DNA of 64,000 nt. It comes from Streptomyces sp. H39-S7 (GTDB lineage: Bacteria > Actinomycetota > Actinomycetes > Streptomycetales > Streptomycetaceae). Location of the stretch: NCBI RefSeq assembly GCF_027158205.1, contig NZ_JAPVLU010000019.1, positions 39,683 through 103,682 on the forward strand, in the 5' to 3' direction. The notes below the pieces were generated by a model. It saw only the letters and a program-made list of their open reading frames with translations, was not told the origin of the DNA and made no database searches. How positions within the stretch are numbered: position 1 is the first letter of the stretch; every line of letters starts with the position of its first letter. Below, piece after piece: positions 56,831 through 64,000 of the stretch. Both the position numbers and the translations under genes were made by a program.

Positions 56831-58584
56831 AGCTGCTTCCCCTTCTCCTCGTGCTCTTCGCCGCCGGCGTACAGGGCGCCGCGCTCGGAATCGAGGTTCT
56901 GCTCGAGCTCCATCGCGGAGATCTCCGGGTGGTGCAGGTCGAACGCCGGCGACTCGGACCGGATCCGCGGCAGCGTGAGGAAATTGTGCCGCGGCGGCGG
57001 GCAGGACGTCGCCCATTCGAGGGAACGTCCGTAGCCCCACGGGTCGTCCACCTCGACCTTCTTGCCGTACTTCGCGGTCTTCCACACGTTGTAGAAGAAC
57101 GGCAGCATCGACAGGCCGAGCAGGAACGAGCTGATGGTGGAGATCGTGTTCATCGTGGTGAACCCGTCGGCCGCCAGGTAGTCCGCGTAGCGGCGCGGCA
57201 TGCCTTCCGCACCCAGCCAGTGCTGGATCAGGAACGTGCCGTGGAAGCCGAAGAACAGCGTCCAGAAGGTGATCTTGCCGAGCCGCTCGTCCAGCATCTT
57301 TCCGGTGAACTTCGGCCACCAGAAGTGGAAGCCGGAGAACATCGCGAAGACCACGGTCCCGAAGACGACGTAGTGGAAGTGCGCCACCACGAAGTACGAG
57401 TCCGAGACGTGGAAGTCCAGCGGCGGCGCCGCCAGGATCACACCGGTCAGACCACCGAACGCGAAGGTGATCAGGAAGCCGACGGCCCACAGCATCGGGG
57501 TCTCGAAACTCAGTGACCCCTTCCACATCGTGCCGATCCAGTTGAAGAACTTCACACCGGTCGGGACCGCGATGAGGAACGTCATGAACGAGAAGAACGG
57601 CAGCAGCACACCGCCGGTGACGTACATGTGGTGCGCCCAGACGGTGACCGACAGGCCGGCGATGGAGATCGTCGCGCCGATCAGGCCGACGTAGCCGAAC
57701 ATCGGCTTGCGGCTGAAGACCGGGATCACTTCGCTGATGATGCCGAAGAACGGCAACGCGATGATGTACACCTCTGGATGGCCGAAGAACCAGAACAGGT
57801 GCTGCCACAGCAGCGCCCCGCCGTTCGCGGCATCGAAGACGTGCGCCCCGAACTTCCGGTCGGCCTCCAGGGCGAAGAGCGCGGCGGCGAGCACCGGGAA
57901 GGCCAGCAGGACCAGGACACCGGTCAGCAGGACGTTCCAGACGAAGATCGGCATGCGGAACATCGTCATGCCGGGTGCGCGCATGCAGATGATCGTGGTG
58001 ATGAAGTTGACCGAACCGAGGATCGTGCCGAAGCCGGAGAAGGCCAGACCCATGATCCACATGTCGGCGCCGACACCCGGGGACCGGACGGCGTCCGACA
58101 GCGGGGAGTACGCGAACCAACCGAAGTCGGCCGCGCCCGCCGGCGTCAGGAAGCCGGCCACCGCGATCAGCGAGCCGAACAGGTAGAGCCAGTAGGCGAA
58201 CATGTTCAGCCGCGGGAACGCCACGTCGGGCGCGCCGATCTGCAGCGGCATGATCCAGTTCGCGAAGCCCGCGAAGAGCGGCGTCGCGAACATCAGCAGC
58301 ATCACGGTGCCGTGCATCGTGAACGCCTGGTTGAACTGCTCGTTCGACATGATCTGCGTGCCCGGGCGGGCCAGTTCGGCGCGCATGAGCAGCGCCATGA
58401 TGCCGCCGAGGATGAAGAAGAAGAACGAGGTGATCAGGTACATCGTCCCGATCGTCTTGTGGTCCGTGGTGGTGAGCCACTTGATGACCACGGCGCCGGG
58501 CTGAGCCCGCTTCACCGGCAACTCGTCCTCGTACGACTCGCCGATGGCGGTCGTGCCCTGATGGGGTTCGTTGAGAATGCTCAT
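56827..58584 (-). CDS. ctaD: Cytochrome c oxidase subunit I
   Basis: A 585-residue heme-copper oxidase catalytic subunit with twelve helices. The heme a ligand is in FTMHGTVMLLMF, CuB ligands in WFFGHPEVYI and VWAHHMYV, and the heme a3/a ligands in VVAHFHYVVFG. The D-channel region (NWIMPLQIGAPDVAFPRLN) and Lys of the K-channel (SVTVWAHH downstream MWKGS) are family typical. A C-terminal tail of about 50 charged residues follows. It reduces oxygen to water and pumps protons. ATG start overlaps the ctaC stop by four bases. Confidence 0.97.
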   Translation of the reverse strand: MSILNEPHQGTTAIGESYEDELPVKRAQPGAVVIKWLTTTDHKTIGTMYLITSFFFFILGGIMALLMRAELARPGTQIMSNEQFNQAFTMHGTVMLLMFATPLFAGFANWIMPLQIGAPDVAFPRLNMFAYWLYLFGSLIAVAGFLTPAGAADFGWFAYSPLSDAVRSPGVGADMWIMGLAFSGFGTILGSVNFITTIICMRAPGMTMFRMPIFVWNVLLTGVLVLLAFPVLAAALFALEADRKFGAHVFDAANGGALLWQHLFWFFGHPEVYIIALPFFGIISEVIPVFSRKPMFGYVGLIGATISIAGLSVTVWAHHMYVTGGVLLPFFSFMTFLIAVPTGVKFFNWIGTMWKGSLSFETPMLWAVGFLITFAFGGLTGVILAAPPLDFHVSDSYFVVAHFHYVVFGTVVFAMFSGFHFWWPKFTGKMLDERLGKITFWTLFFGFHGTFLIQHWLGAEGMPRRYADYLAADGFTTMNTISTISSFLLGLSMLPFFYNVWKTAKYGKKVEVDDPWGYGRSLEWATSCPPPRHNFLTLPRIRSESPAFDLHHPEISAMELEQNLDSERGALYAGGEEHEEKGKQL

Positions 58585-59531
58585 GTGGTCTTGGGCTCCG
58601 CATTCTTGGCGTTGCCCGTGGTGGCAATGCCCGCCGGGAGGTAACCGGTCTGGCCCTTCTTCGCCAGATCCTGCAAGTGCGACTTGTACTGCTCCGGGGA
58701 GACGACCTTCACGTTGAAGAGCATCCGGGAGTGGTCCATGCCGCACAGTTCCGCGCACTTGCCCAGGAAGGTGCCCTCCTTGCTAGGAGTCACCTCGAAG
58801 ACGTTGGTGTGCCCCGGGATGACGTCCATCTTCATGAGGAACGGCACCACCCAGAACGAGTGGATGACGTCGCGCGAGGTGAGGACGAACCGCACCGTCT
58901 CGCCCTTCGGCAGCCAGAGCGTCGGACCGGGGTTGCCGGTGTCCTGGTCCTTCGCGGCGGGCGTGCCGAAGTCGTAGACGCCGTTGGCGCCCACGGGGAA
59001 CAGCAGCTTGTCGGCGGGGATCGAGGACAGCTCCGGGGGAGCCACCGCGGGGGTGGTTCCGTTGCCGTCCACGTTCTCGACGTAGTTGAACGCCCAGCTC
59101 CACTGCATGCCGACCACGTTCACCACGTGGTCGGGCTTCGCTGAGGTCGCCAGGAGCTTGTTCTCATCACGCGCGGTGAAGTAGAAGAACACCGCGATGA
59201 TGATGATCGGGACCACGGTGTACAGCGCCTCGATGGGCATGTTGTACCGGGTCTGCGAGGGAACCTCGACCTTCGTCCGGCTTCGCCGGTGGAAGATCAC
59301 ACTCCAGATGATCAAACCCCAGACGAGCACACCGGTCGCCAGCGCGGCGGCCCAGGAGCCCTGCCAGAGCGCCAGGATTCGGGGTGCTTGTTCCGTAGCG
59401 GGGCTGGGCATGCCAAGGCGGGGGTATTCACAACCGGTGGCGGTCACAAGGACCAGCGCCGCGGCCAGCGCCTGCGGCAGCTTCCGCCGCACCGGGCGCC
59501 GCGACGAGCGGTCGGAGCCGTTGGGACTCAC
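58581..59531 (-). CDS. ctaC: Cytochrome c oxidase subunit II
   Basis: A 316-residue lipoprotein-type subunit. Signal peptide with a lipobox ending ATGC near residue 34, two membrane helices (about 57-80 and 98-120), then the cupredoxin domain with the CuA site CAELCGMDHSRM and HSFWVVPF. It takes electrons from the QcrC heme. GTG start at 59531 behind GGAAGG. First gene of the operon; the 236-bp gap to the divergent desulfurase gene holds both promoters. Confidence 0.97.
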   Translation of the reverse strand: MSPNGSDRSSRRPVRRKLPQALAAALVLVTATGCEYPRLGMPSPATEQAPRILALWQGSWAAALATGVLVWGLIIWSVIFHRRSRTKVEVPSQTRYNMPIEALYTVVPIIIIAVFFYFTARDENKLLATSAKPDHVVNVVGMQWSWAFNYVENVDGNGTTPAVAPPELSSIPADKLLFPVGANGVYDFGTPAAKDQDTGNPGPTLWLPKGETVRFVLTSRDVIHSFWVVPFLMKMDVIPGHTNVFEVTPSKEGTFLGKCAELCGMDHSRMLFNVKVVSPEQYKSHLQDLAKKGQTGYLPAGIATTGNAKNAEPKTT

Positions 59532-59767
59532 GTAGCGCCTTCCCGAGAGTCTCGCCCACGCGTCCGGGTGCCCGGCCGTCAGCTGGTCGGTCGGCCCTGG
59601 CGCGGGCAGTAGGTGTGGATGTTTATGCGGACCAAACCCTACTGGACGCTATTTGGGGTCGCGCGGGGAGGGGGTCCAACGCGCCGGGGCACTTCCCGAA
59701 GGGGTGGACCCCCATGCTCCGCATGCCGCCTGACGAACCGCCGGGCGACAGGCGTAGCGTGCCGGAC

Positions 59768-61168
59768 GTGTCCTACTTCGATGCGGCTTCCGCCGCTCCC
59801 CTGCACCCCGTCGCCCGCCAGGCGCTGGTAGCCGCGCTGGACGAGGGGTGGGCGGACCCGGCCCGGCTGTACCGCGAGGGACGCCGCGCCCGGCTGCTGT
59901 TGGACGCCTCCCGGGAGACCGCCGCCGAGGCGGTGGGCTGCCGCCCCGACGAACTGGTTTTCACTCCTTCGGGAACCGGCGCGGTTCACACGGGAGTGTC
60001 GGGAGCCATGGCCGGGCGGCGGCGGACGGGGCGTCACGTGGTGGTGTCGGCCGTCGAGCACTCGTCGGTACTGCACGCGGCCGGGGCGTACGAAGCCACC
60101 GAGGTCGGGGTGGACCGTACGGGCCGGGTGGACGCCGCCGCGTTCGCCGCCGCGCTGCGGCCGGACACCGCGCTGGCCTGCCTGCAGTCCGCCAACCACG
60201 AGGTGGGCACGGTCCAGCCGGTGGGCGAGACCGCGCGGCTGTGCCGGGAGGCGGGGGTGCCGCTGCTGGTGGACGCGGCGCAGTCGCTGGCCTGGGGGCC
60301 GGTGGAGGACGGCTGGTCGCTGCTCGCCGCCAGTGCCCACAAATGGGGCGGACCGCCCGGAGTCGGGCTGCTCGCGGTCCGCAAGGGCGTGCGCTTCGCA
60401 CCGCAGGGCCCCGCTGACGAACGGGAGTCGGGGCGCTCCCCCGGCTTCGGGAACCTGCCGGCTGTCGTGGCGGCGGCGGCCTCGTTGCGCGCGGTGCGCG
60501 AGGAGGCGGCGGCGGAACGGGCGCGGCTGTCGGAGCTGGTCGAGCGGATCCGCTCCCGGGTGCCGGGGCTCGTGCCCGACGTGGAGGTGGTCGGCCATCC
60601 CACGCTGCGGCTCCCGCACCTCGTGACGTTCTCCTGCCTCTACGTCGACGGGGAGGTGCTGCTCGGCGGGCTCGACCGCGCCGGCTTCTCGGTCTCCTCC
60701 GGCTCGTCCTGCACCTCCAGCACCCTGACCCCCAGCCATGTGCTGCGCGCGATGGGCGTCCTGTCGGAGGGGAACGTCCGGGTGTCCCTGCCGCCGGGCA
60801 CCCCGGCGGAGGACGTCGAGCGGTTCCTCGACGTGCTGCCGGGTGTCGTCCGCTCGGTCCGCGACCAGCTCGGGGCCCCGGCGGGCGAAGCCCGCACCAC
60901 GCCGGGCCCTGTCGTTCCCGAGGTCCAGGACGCCTCCGGCCCGCCCGCGCTGACGGTCGACGCGCTCGGCAGGCGCTGCCCGATCCCGGTCATCGAGCTC
61001 GCCAAGGTCATCGGCGACGTGCCGGTGGGCGCGGTGATCGCCGTGCTCTCGGACGACGAGGCGGCGCGGCTGGACATCCCCGCGTGGTGCCAGATGCGGG
61101 ACCAGGAGTACGTCGGCGAGCGCGCGGCGGCGCGGGGCACCGCCTACCTGGTGCGGCGCAGGACCTGA
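59768..61168 (+). CDS. Cysteine desulfurase fused to a TusA-type sulfur carrier
   Basis: A 466-residue fusion. Residues 1-370 form a NifS/IscS-type PLP enzyme: ANHEVGTVQP, VDAAQSLAWG, PLP Lys192 in SAHKWGGP and the persulfide Cys315 in SSGSSCTSS. Residues about 392-466 form a TusA/SirA domain with its carrier Cys404 in DALGRRCPIPVIELAK. The enzyme could pass sulfur from cysteine to its own TusA domain for thiamine, molybdopterin or tRNA thiolation. GTG at 59768 is chosen: TAGCGT (59755-59760) lies seven bases upstream, a leaderless layout; ATG at 59714 would add 18 residues. Divergent from ctaC. Confidence 0.9.
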   Translation: MSYFDAASAAPLHPVARQALVAALDEGWADPARLYREGRRARLLLDASRETAAEAVGCRPDELVFTPSGTGAVHTGVSGAMAGRRRTGRHVVVSAVEHSSVLHAAGAYEATEVGVDRTGRVDAAAFAAALRPDTALACLQSANHEVGTVQPVGETARLCREAGVPLLVDAAQSLAWGPVEDGWSLLAASAHKWGGPPGVGLLAVRKGVRFAPQGPADERESGRSPGFGNLPAVVAAAASLRAVREEAAAERARLSELVERIRSRVPGLVPDVEVVGHPTLRLPHLVTFSCLYVDGEVLLGGLDRAGFSVSSGSSCTSSTLTPSHVLRAMGVLSEGNVRVSLPPGTPAEDVERFLDVLPGVVRSVRDQLGAPAGEARTTPGPVVPEVQDASGPPALTVDALGRRCPIPVIELAKVIGDVPVGAVIAVLSDDEAARLDIPAWCQMRDQEYVGERAAARGTAYLVRRRT

Positions 61169-61229
61169 GGAGAACGGCGGCGTCCCCCGCACTCCGGCGA
61201 GGAGTGCGGGGGACGCGGGCGCGCGGAGG

Positions 61230-62204
61230 TCAGGACAGGTGGACCTTGACCTCGGCGGCGGCCTCGTGGCCGTACGCCTTGGTGAAGCGGTCCATGAAGT
61301 GGCCGCGGCGCAGCTCGTACTCCTGGGTGCCGAGCGTCTCGATGACGAGTGTCGCGAGCATGCAGCCGAGCTGGGCGGAGCGCTCCAGGGACAGCTCCCA
61401 CTCCAGGCCCGCCAGGAAGCCGGCGCGGAACGCGTCGCCGACGCCGGTCGGGTCGACCTTCGCCTCTTCCTCGGCGCAGCCGACCTCGATCACCGGCTGG
61501 CCGACGCGCTCGATGCGGACGCCCCGCGCGCCGAGGGTGGTGATGCGGGTGCCGACCTTGGCGAGGATCTCCTCACCGGTCCAGCCCGTCTTCGACTCGA
61601 TGAGCGCCTTCTCGTACTCATTGGTGAAGAGGTACGTGGCGCCGTCCACGAGGAGGCGGATGTCCTCGCCGTCCATGCGCGCGAGCTGCTGCGAGGGGTC
61701 GGCCGCGAACGGGATGCCGCGGCTGCGGCACTCCTGGGTGTGCCGGATCATCGCCTCGGGGTCGTCCGCGCCGATGAGGACCAGGTCCAGGCCGCCCACC
61801 CGGTCCGAGACCGGCTGCAGCTCGATCTGCCGGGCCTCGCTCATCGCGCCGGTGTAGAAGGACGCGATCTGATTGTGGTCGGTGTCCGTGGTGCAGACGA
61901 AACGCGCGGTGTGCAGCACCTCGGAGATGCGCACGGACGCGGTGTCGACGCCGTGCCGGTCCAGCCAGGCGCGGTACTCGGCGAAGTCGGAGCCCGCCGC
62001 GCCCACGAGGATCGGCCGGAGGCCGAGCACACCCATGCCGAAGCAGATGTTGGGGGCGACTCCGCCGCGCCGGACATCGAGGGTGTCGACGAGGAAGGAG
62101 AGCGAGACCGTGTGCAGCTGGTCCGCGACCAGCTGGTCGGCGAAGCGGCCGGGGAAGGTCATCAGGTGATCGGTGGCAATGGATCCGGTGACAGCGATAC
62201 GCAC
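61230..62204 (-). CDS. PfkB-family kinase, adenosine-kinase-like
   Basis: A 324-residue ribokinase-fold enzyme. The N-terminal substrate region is ITVTGSIATDHL-like (here AVTGSIATDHLM), GGVAPNICFGMGVLG is the first PfkB signature region, and the C-terminal VDPTGVGDAFRAGFLAG is the second, with the anion hole and catalytic Asp. M. tuberculosis Rv2202c, at the corresponding place next to ctaC, is an adenosine kinase of this type; the substrate here is probably adenosine or a ribosyl compound. GTG at 62204 has GCAGGAG nine bases ahead; a start at 62288 adds a Pro-rich unlikely extension. Confidence 0.88.
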   Translation of the reverse strand: MRIAVTGSIATDHLMTFPGRFADQLVADQLHTVSLSFLVDTLDVRRGGVAPNICFGMGVLGLRPILVGAAGSDFAEYRAWLDRHGVDTASVRISEVLHTARFVCTTDTDHNQIASFYTGAMSEARQIELQPVSDRVGGLDLVLIGADDPEAMIRHTQECRSRGIPFAADPSQQLARMDGEDIRLLVDGATYLFTNEYEKALIESKTGWTGEEILAKVGTRITTLGARGVRIERVGQPVIEVGCAEEEAKVDPTGVGDAFRAGFLAGLEWELSLERSAQLGCMLATLVIETLGTQEYELRRGHFMDRFTKAYGHEAAAEVKVHLS

Positions 62205-62355
62205 GACTGAATGCTCCTGCGGGGGCGGCGGCGAAGGTCGGCAAGGGCCGGAAGGGAGCCCTGGGCAACACGGAAGAGGCACCGTCATCGTATGGGGTGG
62301 CCCACCGACCGCGGGAACCGGCCATCGACACGGAGAAACTACCCGATAGTAGGGC

Positions 62356-62384
62356 TTACCCGTATCTGATCAAGTGCCTAGGGT
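62356..62384 (+). promoter_or_regulatory. Promoter of the 68-residue ORF
   Basis: TTACCC (62356-62361) and TAGGGT (62379-62384) with a 17-bp spacer. The -10 box ends seven bases before the ATG, predicting a leaderless transcript. The same hexamer pair is seen at 12589-12618. Confidence 0.55.
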
Positions 62385-62391
62385 CGGAGGC

Positions 62392-62598
62392 ATGGCTTCT
62401 ACTTCGTCCCCCGTGTCCCCCGTCGTCGAAACCGACTCGCTCGCCGAACTGCTCGGCGACTGCCGTCGGATGGCCCCGCACTGGGCGGTGCCCGCCCATG
62501 CGGCGCCTTCGGCCGCCGCCCCCTCAAGCCTGCACGGCATCACCGTGCCCCTCGCGTCCGCGCACGTCGTGGACGGTATGGCGGAGTACGGCGCCTGA
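62392..62598 (+). CDS. Small hypothetical protein
   Basis: A 68-residue protein of unknown function, starting MASTSSPVSPVVETDSLAEL, with a single cysteine (LLGDCRRMAPHW) and a small-residue-rich centre. No membrane segment. The ATG has GGAGG only one base ahead, too close for normal initiation, but TAGGGT lies seven bases upstream, so a leaderless start is more likely. Codon third-position GC bias supports coding. It precedes the secreted-protein gene by 106 bp. Confidence 0.6.
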   Translation: MASTSSPVSPVVETDSLAELLGDCRRMAPHWAVPAHAAPSAAAPSSLHGITVPLASAHVVDGMAEYGA

Positions 62599-62704
62599 TC
62601 CCGGGCCCGTCCCGGGCCGGCCGCGGACCCGCGCGGGGGGAACCGCGCGGGCACCGGATCCGTCACAGCTGCATCTGACGGTACGGAGCCGAGGGAGCAG
62701 CACG

Positions 62705-64000
62705 GTGAGCACCGAACGCAACGAAGACACGATGGACCATCCCGTCCCGCGCCGCCGCTTCAGGTCGCCACTGGCGATCGCCGCGATGGCCGCGGCGGTC
62801 CTGGTGGCCGGCGGCGGCGGGGCCTACTGGGCGACGGCGAACGCGGGCAACGGCACCGCGGACGAGAAGGAGAGCGGGTCACCCGCGCCGCTGGCGCTGG
62901 ACGGCGCCAGGAACGACGTGGCGGCCGGCACGGACAGCGGCAGCGCGACCGCTCCCGGCGCGCGGTACCCGGTCGTCAAGCCGCTGCCGGCCGGCCCGAA
63001 GTCGGCGCCGGTCCACCGGCCGCACGGGCAGGTCACCCAGGCGACCGTCGAGAAGCTGGCGAAGGCGCTGGACGTGCCCGGCCCCGTCAAGCTCGACCAC
63101 GACTTCTGGCGGGCGGGCGGCACCCCGGACGGCAGCGGCCCCTTCTTGCAGGTCAACCGGTCGGGCGAGGGCAACTGGTCGTACTCGCGGCTCGGTCCGC
63201 TCGCCAAGTGCTACCGGACGGCCCCGATGCAGCCGGGCACGCCGAGCGCTCCGGGCGCGGGCGGCGGCCTCGACTCCCCGGTCTGCTCCGGCCCCCCGGC
63301 CGCCTCGGCGGACGGCGCGTCCGGCACGTCGACCTCGTCGGACGCCGCGTCCGGCCCGTCGGCCGCGTCCTCCGGACCGTCCGGCGCGGGCCAGGGCGCG
63401 GTGTCCGAGGACCGGGCGAAGCAGGCCGCGGCACCGGCCCTGGCCGCGCTCGGGCTGACCGGCGCCAGGGTCGACGCGAGCGAGACGGCTGGCGCGGTGC
63501 GCATGGTGAACGCCGACCCGGTGGTGGGCGGCCTGCCGACGCACGGCTGGCGCACCACCCTGCGGATCGGCGCGGACGGGCAGCTGAGCGGCGGTTACGG
63601 CCTGCTGGCGACGCTCGAGAAGGGCGACCAGTACCCGGTGGTCGACGCGGCCCGGGCCCTGAAGCAGCTGGAGGGCTCCGGGACGGGCAGCGCGGACCAC
63701 GGCGTCGGCGGGACCTGCCCGTCGCTGCTCCCGAAGCAGCCGACGGCGCCGAGCGACGACAAGACGCTGCCGCAGACCATGCCGTGTGTGCCGGCCACCG
63801 AGCAGAAGCTCGAGGTCCGCGGCGCATCGTTCGGGCTGTCGGCGCAGTTCGTCTCGGGCGCGCGGGCGCTGGTGCCGTCCTGGCTGTTCGACGTGGCGCA
63901 GGCCGGTGTGGCCAAGGCGCACACCGTCGCGCAGCCGGCGGTGGAGGCGCGCTACATCCAGCGGGACGCGCCGGGCACGGGGCTGCCGAGCGAGCCGGGC
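62705..64000 (+). CDS. Membrane-anchored or secreted protein, truncated by the window end
   Basis: An open frame of at least 432 codons running off the right edge. GTG at 62705 with GGGAG eight bases upstream. A short cytoplasmic basic start (PRRRFRSP) is followed by one hydrophobic helix (about residues 22-43, ending GGGGAYWATA), then an extracytoplasmic region with a Ser/Ala/Gly/Pro-rich disordered stretch near 195-235 and several conserved-looking patches (LDHDFWRAGG, LPTHGWRTTLRIG, ALVPSWLFDV). Four cysteines lie on the outer side and could pair. No family recognised. Sequence on the minus strand of this stretch is also open, but lacks codon-bias support. Confidence 0.8.
   Translation, partial: MSTERNEDTMDHPVPRRRFRSPLAIAAMAAAVLVAGGGGAYWATANAGNGTADEKESGSPAPLALDGARNDVAAGTDSGSATAPGARYPVVKPLPAGPKSAPVHRPHGQVTQATVEKLAKALDVPGPVKLDHDFWRAGGTPDGSGPFLQVNRSGEGNWSYSRLGPLAKCYRTAPMQPGTPSAPGAGGGLDSPVCSGPPAASADGASGTSTSSDAASGPSAASSGPSGAGQGAVSEDRAKQAAAPALAALGLTGARVDASETAGAVRMVNADPVVGGLPTHGWRTTLRIGADGQLSGGYGLLATLEKGDQYPVVDAARALKQLEGSGTGSADHGVGGTCPSLLPKQPTAPSDDKTLPQTMPCVPATEQKLEVRGASFGLSAQFVSGARALVPSWLFDVAQAGVAKAHTVAQPAVEARYIQRDAPGTGLPSEPG

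Noticed and set aside
63153..63922. Minus-strand open frames at the right edge
   Set aside because: The plus-strand frame from 62705 has a ribosome site, a membrane anchor and proper codon bias, and continues past the window end.

Overview
The window is chromosomal DNA of a high-GC actinobacterium, almost certainly Streptomyces or a close relative. The signs are strong G/C third-position bias, many GTG and a few TTG starts, overlapping stop/start codons (ATGA, GTGA), numerous leaderless-type promoters (TANNNT 6-8 nt before the start codon), and a gene order that from memory matches the S. coelicolor region around SCO2095-SCO2160. Parts of that order (methylenetetrahydrofolate reductase, Rv2175c-type protein, PknL-type kinase, class II DAHP synthase, PlsC, ArsA-like ATPase, FadD15-like ligase, PimB'-type glycosyltransferase, NlpC/P60 proteins, trpD, bc1 and aa3 respiratory genes, adenosine-kinase-type PfkB protein) also resemble the Rv2172c-Rv2202c region of Mycobacterium tuberculosis. 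This is core chromosome: no prophage, biosynthetic gene cluster, CRISPR array, rRNA or tRNA was seen.

Layout. 1-9 kb: small conserved actinobacterial proteins, then a TetR-controlled unit of a degenerate ABC-type ATPase and a YhgE/Pip-type membrane protein ending in a long hairpin, a DUF4126 membrane protein, a phytoene-desaturase-like flavoprotein and a membrane protein with a Gln/Tyr-rich tail. 9-15.2 kb: one-carbon and thiamine genes (metF, thiE, Rv2175c-like gene, a ferredoxin-reductase-like flavoprotein, and thiO-thiS-thiG behind a TPP riboswitch). A MITE-like element lies between the predicted thi promoter and the riboswitch, and a 73-bp copy of the neighbouring gene's start region is embedded in frame in thiO. 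15.2-20 kb: PASTA kinase, endonuclease IV, sulfite-oxidase-like protein, bacterioferritin and its ferredoxin behind an iron box. 19.8-23.4 kb: class II DAHP synthase divergent from a trp leader peptide/attenuator and a fused TrpE-TrpG protein, giving a shikimate/tryptophan module.

23.3-34.3 kb: uridine-kinase-like protein, phosphofructokinase, two-component pair, PlsC acyltransferase, esterase, EEP-family protein, ROK glucokinase, DUF5304 protein, ArsA-like ATPase with a lysine-less P-loop, SRPBCC protein and metallophosphoesterase. 34.5-46 kb: acyl-CoA ligase, PimB'-type mannosyltransferase, DUF2079 membrane protein, M48 protease, lipoprotein gluzincin, two NlpC/P60 hydrolases (one with a long structured leader), an NYN-domain protein and a zinc-ribbon protein, mostly envelope functions. 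46-50 kb: rhomboid protease, stand-alone RAM domain, a class V aminotransferase under a SAM-IV riboswitch, and trpD.

50-59.5 kb: the respiratory supercomplex genes, as qcrB-qcrA-qcrC-ctaE and ctaF-ctaD-ctaC, separated by an atypical receiver-domain gene and an L,D-transpeptidase. 59.5-64 kb: a cysteine desulfurase fused to a TusA domain, a PfkB-family kinase, a 68-aa leaderless ORF and a secreted or membrane-anchored protein cut by the window end.
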